DNA of 64,000 bases from Thalassia testudinum (lineage: Eukaryota; Streptophyta; Magnoliopsida; Alismatales; Hydrocharitaceae), in NCBI GenBank assembly GCA_037157565.1, contig JAZHRO010000063.1:90672001-90736000 (forward strand), written 5' to 3'. A program made the position numbers and the translations under genes. Below are positions 34,121-43,823 of this stretch, one piece after another. The notes under the pieces were generated by a model. That model was not told where the DNA came from and did not search any database. It was given only the letters and a program-made list of their open reading frames with translations. Positions within the stretch are counted from its first letter, which is position 1; each line of letters opens with the position of its first letter.

Positions 34121-34571
34121 GATTTTTCTTGTTATATTTTAATTTCTTTTTGCTCTTAATTGTTGTATTAAGGCATATATTGACTAAAGAAACTCTTCTT
34201 TGCCTTAAGTCATTTGAAATAAACAGAGAATTTACATGTTTTTAATATTGGAAATGAGAGTTCATATGGGATTTTGCATGTTATTTCATTTAAATCAATT
34301 TTTGGCAAAATTCATGCATCTATAATTAACTTAAATATACCTCCTATTCTTATAAAGAAAAATAAAAGATAACTAGTGAATTGAGAATGAATTATACCTC
34401 CCAGCGAACGACCTAGACTCAACCAGTAAAAATTTTCTAAAATGTTAGGTTAATTCGACCCTATACTACTAATAGACACAACTTCGAGTTTACCTAAGTG
34501 ACTTTTCTCTACTCATAATTAAGTAAAATTAACTTAATTAATTGAGTTGAGGTGAGGAACGACCATTTTAA

Positions 34572-34589
34572 TGGTGCCGTTGCCGGGGA
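34572..34589 (+). promoter_or_regulatory. Primer binding site of element A (tRNA-Asp type)
   Basis: TGGTGCCGTTGCCGGGGA differs at one position from TGGCGCCGTTGCCGGGGA, the site complementary to plant tRNA-Asp used by Athila-lineage elements. It lies six bases after the LTR end. Confidence 0.9.
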
Positions 34590-35715
34590 GGCAATCCTTT
34601 AATTCACTAGAATTTAGTTGGTTTAATTGTCTAATTAGGAGGTATTTGTAATTATATTTCTATTCTTTTTTTGTAACTTTTGTTCTAATTAGTTGTGTTT
34701 TGTTTTATTTTCTGTCTTCTTTTCAAGTTTACCTTTGCGGGTGATCTCAGGAGAAGGTAGGAATCTGTTACTGTTTTCCTTTTGTGAGTATTTCTAGACT
34801 TTTGTTTTGTTGCATTAAAAATTAAAAACATACAAAAATACATTCTATCTGACTAGCAGCAACATATAATAGGCATTCACTCTTAAGAATACATTTTCTG
34901 CTAAAATATTTTCGTAAATTTGACTCAGGAAATTTTTACTATTTTTCTCGCATCAGCGGGAAAATACGGGAAAATCCACATAGATCCCTATTCTTTGAAA
35001 TTTAAAAAGACCATATATTTTGTTTGAAAAGACTTTAAAAAGCGGCCATTGTAATTCATTTAATATATTTTTGTAAAAGATTAACTAAAAAGAGGAAGTT
35101 AAAAATTGTGACTAAATCTGATTACAGAATGCATGCAGGTTTTCTCGATATCATCTATTGCATGCTATCGCGCATACAGTGCGATCACTAGAGTCACACG
35201 AGTCTAATTTTTCTATCTCTCCTCTTTGCACCTCTTAGTGCTTTGGTCGAAGATCAACAAGTCTGTCTCACTACTAGAGCCCCAGGGAGCCAGTAGTGAG
35301 CGGTCTCGATCCTAGACCTTAGACCTTTGAGCTTTAAGGTTACGCACCTGCATAGACACAGATTAGGATGCGTATTTTGATGTTGTTACTCTATTTGTTT
35401 GCGTCAAATTACTTTTGCGTATCCTAGGAATCTCTTCTTTCCTTTGAAAGAAGAACAAAACCTACATCTTTGCACTGTTTTGCGGGTTTTTGTGTCGCTG
35501 TTTTTTGTCGGTGGTGTGCGTGTGCACTTGCACATTATTTTCCATTTTATAGACGGGAGGCGATCCTTGCATCCACCTCTTGCACCATCGTTGATAGGTG
35601 ATCCCAGGCCGGTTGCAGATAAGCAACCAATGGTTTTCCCGTCTGATCCATCTACTTCTATGGATCAGATGTAGAATCAAAATCCCGAGATCCCTTCCTC
35701 TTCTGGTCAGGGGAG
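34590..35715 (+). other. Untranslated leader of element A
   Basis: About 1.1 kb between primer site and gag, probably with packaging signals. A small hairpin ATCGC..GCGAT lies near 35167-35185. A short frame starting MDQM at 35659 has a stop after four codons and may be the original gag start now frameshifted. Confidence 0.65.
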
Positions 35716-37116
35716 ATGCTGCCTTTTGATGTTCATGAGGCACTCCTGAACCTGAATCTTAGGATGCTTGAGCAGACTAGACAGATCAATCTTTTAACGG
35801 CAGCCCTAAATAATTTGCAGACTCTTCAAACCCGTCCTCCACCTCAACCTGAGGCGGGTTTTGACATCCCTGATTTACTGATCAATCGTCCAAGGCCTCT
35901 ACTTAGAGATTACTACAACCTATCTAATGCACAAGTAAAGCTTAATGTTAGGATACCTATTGGGGAAAATGATCCTGAATTGAAGCCAAACATCATTGGT
36001 CTAATCCCTCACTTTCACGGATTTGCACCTGAGGATCCATTCCAACATATAGAAGATCTAAAGAATCTATCTCAAACTCTTGGTACTCGAAATCAAAATA
36101 GGGAAATCCTACTTATGAAAATGTTCTCTTTTAGCCTTAAAGACAAAGCTACTTATTGGTATAGAACAATTGCAAGACCAATCTCAACTTGGGCTAAACT
36201 CGAATATGCTTTTCTTAAGAAATTCTTTCCTATTGGTCAAACTAATGCTTTAAGGCGAGCTATTACTACTTTCAATCAAAACCAAGGAGAACCAATTCAT
36301 GAAGCGTGGGAACGTTTTCATGAATTGCAAAGGAAATGCCCACATCATGACATCCCTCGTTGGCAACTCATGCGCATCTTATACTACAGTTTACAAGAGG
36401 CCATTCTCAATCTAGTCGATGTCTCTTGTGGAGGGAATTTCCTAAATCGCGACGCAGAATCCGCCTCAGAATTATTTGAAGGGATGGCGGAAAGCTCGAT
36501 TAACAACGCATCTATGTTGCAATTTACGCGAGGAGCAAACACAAATCATCAAAATCCACACAAGGGCATTCACGAGATTAATAACCCGTCCAATTCAAAG
36601 GATTTAGAGATAATTGCAGAAAAACTGGAAAAAGTTGATATCATAGCAAAGCATCTCGATGAGGTCAGAAATACAATGAAGACTCTTATGCCTCTACTTG
36701 CTACGAATCCCACGCATCTACCTGTTTCGCAAATTCTCACCGGGAAGGAATTTGTGAATAATCTGGATTCTAGAGATCCATCTTCCTTGGGTTTTTTATC
36801 TACTCCTTCACCAACCCAAGGAGGGACCTTTGTCCCACAATCTTACCCACCCTTTTCCCCACCCTTATCTTTTGCAGAAAACACGCTTTATCCTCTTGAT
36901 TTGAATGTCATTCAGGGATACACACCAAGATCAAACCCATATTCAAATTCCTATAATCTTGGATGGCGTAATCACCCTAATTTCTCTTGGTCTGACCATA
37001 CACAAAGACCATCATATCCGAATCAGACCAGACAAAACCTGCCTACATTGTCATTTCAGCAACATAATGCGAGGCCATTTTATGCGGGCTCGCAAAACCC
37101 CGTAAGGGCCAAATAG
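35716..37116 (+). CDS. Gag (capsid) of element A
   Basis: 466 residues, open to a TAG. Residues 98-230 are the retrotransposon gag core: PHFHG at 98-102, EDPFQHIEDL at 106-115, SLKDKATYWY around 140-149, KKFFP at 168-172, EAWERFHEL at 196-204, CPHHDIP at 208-214. The end is Pro/Ser/Asn-rich; I see no CCHC zinc knuckle. The start at 35716 is simply the first Met of the open frame; the ancestral start may have been further left. Gag forms the virus-like particle in which reverse transcription occurs. It is the only sizable intact frame of the element and could supply particles in trans if expressed. Confidence 0.85.
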   Translation: MLPFDVHEALLNLNLRMLEQTRQINLLTAALNNLQTLQTRPPPQPEAGFDIPDLLINRPRPLLRDYYNLSNAQVKLNVRIPIGENDPELKPNIIGLIPHFHGFAPEDPFQHIEDLKNLSQTLGTRNQNREILLMKMFSFSLKDKATYWYRTIARPISTWAKLEYAFLKKFFPIGQTNALRRAITTFNQNQGEPIHEAWERFHELQRKCPHHDIPRWQLMRILYYSLQEAILNLVDVSCGGNFLNRDAESASELFEGMAESSINNASMLQFTRGANTNHQNPHKGIHEINNPSNSKDLEIIAEKLEKVDIIAKHLDEVRNTMKTLMPLLATNPTHLPVSQILTGKEFVNNLDSRDPSSLGFLSTPSPTQGGTFVPQSYPPFSPPLSFAENTLYPLDLNVIQGYTPRSNPYSNSYNLGWRNHPNFSWSDHTQRPSYPNQTRQNLPTLSFQQHNARPFYAGSQNPVRAK

Positions 37117-37796
37117 AGATTCACAGCTAGACTAGATATTGAGAGCTCTGACTGAGAGCCAGCGACAAAATGCTGAGGCTCTTGCTGAAGTCCAACGATA
37201 ATGTTCGGCAGAATTGGCTGATCTTAGGGGTCAAATCATGTAGTTAGTTGAATCTCGTCAGCTAGGGACCCTTCCATCCCAGCCAATTCCAAACCCTAGG
37301 AATATCCAGCAAAGACAACACCCGGGAGTTCAAAATCAGAATCAGGGACATGTCCATCTTCTTAACCAATTACCCCTTAATCCAAATCTAAATCCAAATC
37401 TGAATCCACCTATTTCTAATCTTGATTTTGAATATCCAAATCAACAACAATCAATTGTGAGTCAACCATTAATCAATAATCCATCTTTCCAAAGTACACA
37501 AGCATCTTCTTCTTCATCAGATGCTTTTTCTTCTCATGCGGGTATTAACTTTGTTACAACCCACTGTGAACTTCCACTAGGGATACAGTTTTTCCAAGGA
37601 ACCTATCTCAAGACCCTAGTACATCTAGATCAACCCCTGTTTCTACACTTGGAAAAGGTGCGAACCCGATCCTGCAATTCCCGCTAATTCGCGAGATCTG
37701 GGTAATACCTCAGTAGAATAGGAAATCCACATCCCATTCCCAAAAGCTTTGAAGAAGACTAGGAAATAGAAACAACCTGTTATATTAGATGAAAAT
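37117..37796 (+). pseudogene. Gag-protease linker, decayed
   Basis: Frame-broken continuation of gag: Gln/Ala-rich coiled-coil-like words near 37140-37250, then Asn/Pro/Gln-rich repeats (AATCC-AAATCTG words at 37375-37410). No identifiable domain. Confidence 0.55.
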
Positions 37797-38345
37797 TTGA
37801 TTAAGATTTTTGAACAGGAACACATTAATATCCCACTCCTAGATGCTATCAAACACATCTCGACTTACACAAGATTTCTTAAGGAATTATGTACTCCTAA
37901 GCATAAGCCGAAGAAAGGAAGCACTGTTGTACTTTCGGAGCATGTGAGCTCTATTATTTCAAGTATGCTTCCTTTGAAAAAGAAAGACCCAGGATCTCCA
38001 TTTATTTCCCATATAAGTGGGGGTCAGTGTTTTGATAGAGTTCTCCTAGATTTAGGAGCTTCTATTAACCTCATTCCTTTCTCTTTGGTAAAACACTTTA
38101 AAATAGAAAACCTTAAACTACCAATGTGACTTTACAATTAGTTGATAGATCTATTAAGTCACCTGAAGAAATGTTGGAGGATGTTATTGTGAGAGTTTGA
38201 GATTTTTACTTCCCTGTAGATTTTATTGTTCTTGATATGGAAGTACCTGAATACATTAGCCGCACCCCAATTATCTTAGGGAGACCCTTTTTGGCTATTG
38301 CAAAAGCCAACATTGATTGTGAATCAAGAAAGATTGAATTGAATT
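37797..38345 (+). pseudogene. Aspartic protease region of element A
   Basis: 37797-38129 reads FLKELCTPKHKPKK, then SGGQCFDRVLLDLGASINLIPFS. DLGAS is the catalytic Asp-containing motif in the form typical of Athila-lineage proteases. A frameshift at about 38125 moves to another frame that continues TLQLVDRS, FPVDFIVLDM and PIILGRPFLA, the protease C-terminal half. Role: cleavage of the Gag-Pol precursor. Broken by the shift and a TGA near 38200. Confidence 0.87.
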
Positions 38346-40200
38346 TAGGGAGAAGACAATTAAGTTAGATATATTTAGAGCTTCTAGTGGATTTGATTGT
38401 GAATGGATTGAGGAAATAAATTCTATAGTAGCTTTTGAGGATGACATTAGTTCTTTAGAACTAGAAAGCACATCTTTTGGTAGTTCATACCCTCAAAGCA
38501 ACGAAATTTTATTGGAATCTCTACTCAATCATGAATCTGACTCTGAATTTGAATCATCTAATTCACTTTTGACAATTAAAAATCCCACCTCAAATCCTGC
38601 TGTTGATTCTACTCCTGTGCTTGAATTGAAACCATTGCCTGACAATCTTAAGTATGTATATCTTGAATCTGATCAAACATATCCTGTAATAATCAATTCT
38701 CATTTATCTGAATCACAAGAATCTAAATTGATCAAAGTTCTTCGAGATCACAAGAAGGCAATTGGGTGGACTTTACATGATCTCATCGGGATTAGCCTTA
38801 ATTTTTGTACTCATCGCATCTATATTGAAGATGGGGCATGACCTTCAAGAGAAGCTTAAAGACGCCTAAACCCAAATTTAAAGGAGGTCGTTAAGAAAGA
38901 AATAATCAAGTGGCTTGATGCTGATATTATATATCCCATATCTGATAGCCCTTGGGTGAGTCCAATTCAAGTGGTACCCAAAAAGGCAGGACTCACCATA
39001 ATCAAAACTAAATCTGGAGAAACCATTCCCACACGAATTGCGAATTTGTGGCGGCTTTGTATTGATTATCGTAAGTTGAATACTATTACAAAGATGGACC
39101 ATTTTCCTTTACCATTCATTGATCAGATCCTTGAAATATTAGCTGGCAATAGGTTCTTCTGCTTTTTAGATGGTTACTCTGGATATAATCAAGTTGCAAT
39201 TTATCCTGAAGATCAAGAGAAAATGACTTTCACCTGCCCCTTCAGAACCTTTGCTTTCCGAAGAATGCCATTTGGTCTTTGCAACGCACCCACGACTTTT
39301 CAGCGTTGCATGTTAGCCATTTTTACCGAAATGGTGGGTGAATATATGGAGGTCTTTATGGATGATTTTTTAGTCTTCGGGGAGACATTTGATATTTTAT
39401 TGGATAATTTGTCGAAGGTTCTAAAAAGATGCATTGAAGTAAACCTTGTCCTTAGTTGGGAGAGGAGCCATTTTATGATTCCTGAGGGCATAGTACTTGG
39501 CCATCTCATATCTGAGCAGGGTATCCAAGTAGATCGAGCCAAGATCAATCAAATTGCAAATCTTCTAATCCCTGACTCGATTAAAGGCATTAGATCATTT
39601 CTCGGGCATGTGGGATTTTATAGAAGATTCATCCTTGATTTTTCAAAAATTGCCCGACCACTCACAAACCTCACAAAGGATGCGACTTTTGAGATGAATG
39701 AGTGTATTATAGCATTTGAAACTTTGAGAGACAGAGTTACACAGGCTCCAAATTTGCAACCACCTAATTGGGATTTACCATTTGAAATCATGTGTGATGC
39801 ATCAGATTATGCAATAGGAGCTGTTTTGGGACAGAAAATTGAGAAGAATCCGGTGGTAATTTACTATGCTAGTAAAACATTGAATGTGACACAAAGGAAT
39901 TACACAGTTACAGAAAAAGAGTTACTAGCAATAGTATTTTGATTAGAAAAGTTCAAATCTTATATACTCGGATCTCAAATCATAGTGTACTTTGATCACT
40001 CAGCTATTCGACACCTTCTATCTAAGAAGGACAGGAAACCTAGGTTAATCAGATGGATCTTGCTTTTGCAAGAATTTGACCTAGAAATTCATGACAAGGT
40101 GGGTAGGTAGAATGTTGTTGCAGATCATCTTTCCCGTCTTCCTTTTGATACAATTGAATCATCTCCACCAATCATAGAACACTTCCCTGATGAACATCTT
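38346..40200 (+). pseudogene. Reverse transcriptase and RNase H of element A
   Basis: One frame throughout, with in-frame stops at 38839, ~38857, 39940 and ~40108. 38512-38841 is the N-terminal part (PLPDNLKYVYLE, HKKAIGWTLHDLIGIS). 38956-39942 holds WVSPIQVVPKK, WRLCIDYRKLN, FLDGYSGYNQV (first Asp), MPFGLCNAPTTFQRCM and FMDDF at residues 134-138 of that frame, where the usual Tyr is Phe. RNase H: CDASDYAIGAVLGQ and TEKELLAIVF, then a TGA, then [16 protein letters not shown] and ADHLSRLP. The motifs are well kept but four stops block it. Confidence 0.92.
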
Positions 40201-41502
40201 ATGACTATATCCACAGATCTTCCTTGGTATGTAGATATTGTTAATTATTTGATTACACATCAATTCCCACCAGACTGGGATGGGAATCTCAAATCACAAT
40301 TCAAAGCAGAAGCCAAATACTATTTTTGGGAAGATCCATATCTTTTTAGACTCTGTAATGATCAAATCATCAGGCGTTGTGTCACCTCTTCTGAGATTGA
40401 TTCTATCATATCTTTTTGTCATGACCAGGCTTGTGGTGGTCACTTTTCTGGTAGAAAGACCGTTGCAAAAGTTTTGCAATGCGGGTTTATTGGCCCACGT
40501 TATTTGATGATTCTCAGATTTATTGTAAAGCATGTAGTCGCTGCCAAACACTTGATGGCATGTCACAAAAAGACATGATGCCTCTGAACCCGATTATAGT
40601 CTGTGAAATCTTTGATATTTGGGGCATAGATTTTATGGGTCCATTTCTGTCCTCTTTTGGCTTCCATTATATTTTACTTGCTATAGATTATGTTTCTCAT
40701 TGGATTGAAGCCATACCCACATGCACAAACGACCATCGAGTTGTCATTCCTTTTATATAGTCACATTATCACTCGTTTTGGGGTACCTTGTGCTATCATT
40801 TCTTACAGCGGTTCCCATTTTATTAACGCCCAGTTTAGAATTTTACTTAGAAAATATGGGGTTACACATTGTATTTCTACACCTTATCATCCCCAAACAA
40901 ATGGGCAAATCGAGGTCTCTAATCGGGAGATCAAAAAGATCCTTCAAATGACAATCCGACCCAATAGGAAGGATTGGTCTTCCCGTTTAGATGAGGCTTT
41001 GTGGGCTTATAAGACTGCTTACAAAACACCAATAGGCATGTCACCATACAGACTTATTTACGGGAAACCCTGTCATCTTCCCGTAGAAATTGAACACAAG
41101 GCCTAGTAGGCAATTAAAGCCTGTAATTTAAACCTCGCGAAGGCTAGTGAAAATCGTAGGTTGCAGCTTAGCAAACTTGAGGAATTACGTCATGATTCCT
41201 ATGAGAGTTCAAAGCTATATAAGGAGAAACTTAAAGCCTTCCACGACAAATTCATTTCCCGCAAATCCTTTGCACTTGGTCAGAAGGTGTTGTTAATTGA
41301 TGCCCATTTGAAGCTCTTCCCTGGTAAACTTAGGTTTAAATGGCAAGGGCCATTTGTTGTAGTTAAAGTCTTCGACAATGGAGCTGTTGAAATCACTGAA
41401 CCCAACAAGGATCAACCCTTCAAAGTCAATGGTCAATGTCTAAAACCTTTCTTGGAATCACATCCTTTGGGTCTTGTTGGAGAATGTTACATGCTCCATT
41501 AG
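40201..41502 (+). pseudogene. Integrase of element A
   Basis: 40201-40578 gives the N-terminal part to the zinc finger (CHDQACGGHFSGRKT; the CSRCQ pair is in the next frame). A frameshift near 40478 leads to WGIDFMGPF (first Asp kept). Another near 40755 leads to [16 protein letters not shown], where the second catalytic Asp is Tyr, and [17 protein letters not shown] with the Glu. [14 protein letters not shown] ends at two adjacent TAG codons where YW is usual. The C-terminus (41161-41502) contains WQGPFVVVKV and no chromodomain, as expected for this lineage. Inactive. Confidence 0.92.
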
Positions 41503-42842
41503 GGTTTTTGTATCCATCCACCATATTTGTACATAGCTGTTTCCTGTTTTTACCTTCTGATTTTCTTCTACACTTACTCTGATCTTTCACTTCATATTTT
41601 ACTAATTACCTTCATTTAGTCCGACTTATCACTCTGACCTTTGGTCAAACTTGAAATCATCCGCATAGAGATCTTGGATCTCCTCTATTCGACTCCTTCC
41701 ATCACCCTATACTAAATGAAGTGTAATATCTTTTTACCCTTACAATGAGGACATTGTAAAATCTTTGCTTGGGAGGGTGTTGAAGTGAAATTTCTACTTT
41801 AAGTGCAGGTTAAAAAATAAAAAAACACATAAAAATTAAATATCCATGAAATTTAAAAAAATAGAAATTCCAAAAATGATAAAAATTTTAAAAAAATCAA
41901 AAATTTCATAAAGATTTGAAAAATTTTGAAAAAAACATAAAAATTGGAAAACCTTATAAACATAAAATATATATATAAATACAAAAATTTGAAAATGAAA
42001 ATTCATAAAAATAATAAGAGGGGTATATTCATTTTTAATAAAGAAGAAAAGAAGAAAAGAAATATGTATTATAATTAAGAGCTTAATTTTCTTTTAGGTT
42101 AGAAATTAAAATGTATATAGTATATAGAATATTTAAGAGCATTTAATTCTTAATTAGATTTTTACTTAAACATTTTGTAAAAACAAACTTTTGTTTTTAA
42201 AATTTTTAAAAATAAGATTTTATTTGAAGTAGAAATCTTTAAATCTTTTAAAGATTTATTTTTCTATTCTTACCTTGAATTAAGAAACTAACTGTATTAA
42301 GATTTAAACTTAACTTTTGGGGTTAAATTATAACTTTCTAATCAATTAGATTAAGTAAACCTCTTGCTTTTTGAAAATTTGATTTTATCATAAAGTTAAG
42401 TAAAAACGTCAGATATTCAGAGTTAATTAAATAGAGAGTTAGTAAAACTTTAGTTGACAAGACTTATAGGCTAAAGATAAATAACTAGACTTGGTAAATT
42501 TTGTCTTGACAGATCCTATAGGAGGAAACTAAAAATTTGAAGAACCTAAGAGTGAAGGGCTTGTTGTCCAAGCTCTGGTTTGAGAGCTAAGTAACAAAAA
42601 TATCTAAATTCACACACAAAGAATAGTCTTGTTGGCATCTGAGATCGGGAAAACACAGAGGTTAAGAGATCCGTTCTGAATCCTCTTTAGTCCAAGGATT
42701 TTCGCGGGGCGGTTCATGAAAGGGTGAAGGATGTGCCACTCACCTAGAAAAAGGATTTGGAGAATAAAGTTGGTAAGAAAAATGAGAAGGGGGGAACAAA
42801 AAAAAGAAAAAAAGAAAAAAAATAATAAAACACCCTGCAGTT

Positions 42843-42966
42843 AAGTGCCTCGTTACAAAAGGGTGCTTATGCAGTTTTTCCATAATAAATAAAGCATCTC
42901 AATACAAATGGATGCTTCCATTCCTTCCATTAAATAAAAAGAACACCTCACTACAAATGGGTGTTC
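42843..42966 (+). repeat. Three tandem hairpins, 49-bp spacing, covarying stems
   Basis: Hairpins start at 42843, 42892 and 42941, each with 7-bp arms and a 12-base loop. Arms: AAGTGCC/GGTGCTT (two G-U type pairs), AAGCATC/GATGCTT, GAACACC/GGTGTTC. Loops: TCGTTACAAAAG, TCAATACAAATG, TCACTACAAATG. Stem bases change between units in paired fashion while the loop stays nearly fixed, the signature of selection on RNA structure. Located about 860 bases before the 3' LTR, right after an A-rich tract. Confidence 0.85.
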
Positions 42967-43807
42967 TAACCTATAGAAAAAGTAAAAAAAATATGGGGAT
43001 AAAAATATTAGGAATAAGAGATCCAGTGGTCCACCAGGGAGATATATAAAAAAGTGTTGACCTCGAGATAGAAAAATGATGAGGAGAAAGCAACCAAACC
43101 TCAGTAAGGCCAAGCCAAAGGTTTGAATTGGAATAATTGGGATTGGAAATTGATGTCTTAAGATATGGATTTTTTCAACTTTGGATGCCTTTAGGACAAA
43201 TCTCTTCACTAAGCACAGATGTTTTAAAATCATAGCTACTGAACCTTGGTATTGGGCAGTGAAGCCTAGGAAATCAAGTTTTGAAGATTTTAAGTTGAGA
43301 CCTAAAGGAGAAGAATTGACAGAATCCTAGGTCTAGAAGTTATTCTTAGTGTTGTAGGCTAGTAAATTAGAGTTTCACTACTCTAAATTTGATTAATAAT
43401 GAGTATACTTATATTAATAAAAGTCAAATATCATAAACAAAGGATTGACTTAAATCTATTGAGTTTTTGAGTTAAAATTTAATTCTCAATTCTTAAGTTT
43501 TGTTCCCCTAAAACACTTTGTATTCTAATTTGAGTTAAGAATAGTTACAAAAATTAAGAGATTTTTAAAGAATTCTGATTCTGAATAAAATTCTTGTTAA
43601 CAAATTATTTTAAGTGTGTTTTGAAAATGTTAGAAGTATAAGTCTAAGTAAGAAATTTTCACAAGTGCTTTATATATTAATCATTTATATTAAACTTAAA
43701 AATTTCTGACCTAAGCTTTCCTCTACATAGTTACTATTTATATTAATTTAAACCCAAGTGCTTTAAATCATCATAGTCTTAGTTAATTTTTCTAGGGACT
43801 AAAAAAA

Positions 43808-43823
43808 CTTTGGCTTGGGGGTA
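43808..43823 (+). promoter_or_regulatory. Polypurine tract region of element A
   Basis: ACTTTGGCTTGGGGGTA directly before the 3' LTR. The preceding AGGGACTA and GGCTTGGGGGTA words correspond to similar words before the LTRs of E and F. Confidence 0.7.

Larger units (their letters stand above)
30547..34565 (+). repeat. 5' LTR of element A
   Basis: 4,019 bp, unusually long. Starts with the perfect inverted repeat TGATGAG-GGA-CTCATCA and ends GGAACGACCA. Features inside: CTATAAATA at 31303-31311; a GTAGGA hexanucleotide run at 31620-31648; an upstream-element/TATA pair at 33389-33430; TG-rich and GC-rich sequence 33500-33610; a GA-rich tract 33790-34120. A 45-base segment present in the 3' copy (about 45473-45517) is missing here. 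No coding frame. Confidence 0.95.
41503..43823 (+). other. Post-pol region of element A, no env frame
   Basis: 2.3 kb between integrase and 3' LTR. Some Athila-lineage elements have an env-like gene here; none is visible. The first 300 bases are mixed, then A-rich sequence (41810-42010), AT-rich sequence to 42500, and an A tract (42797-42830). Three hairpins (42843-42966) and a polypurine tract at the end complete it. The 126-residue minus-strand frame over 42853-43233 runs through the hairpins and has no family features. Confidence 0.75.

Noticed and set aside
42843..42966. CRISPR-like array (regular 49-bp spacing)
   Set aside because: Only three units; the repeats themselves vary and the intervals are part of the unit. 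Plant nuclear retroelement context. The stem covariation explains the pattern better.
42853..43233. 126-residue minus-strand frame after pol of element A, a possible env-like or accessory gene
   Set aside because: It runs antisense through the A-rich and hairpin region, is rich in Phe/Leu from T-rich sequence, lacks a start context or family motif, and lies on the wrong strand for an element gene.
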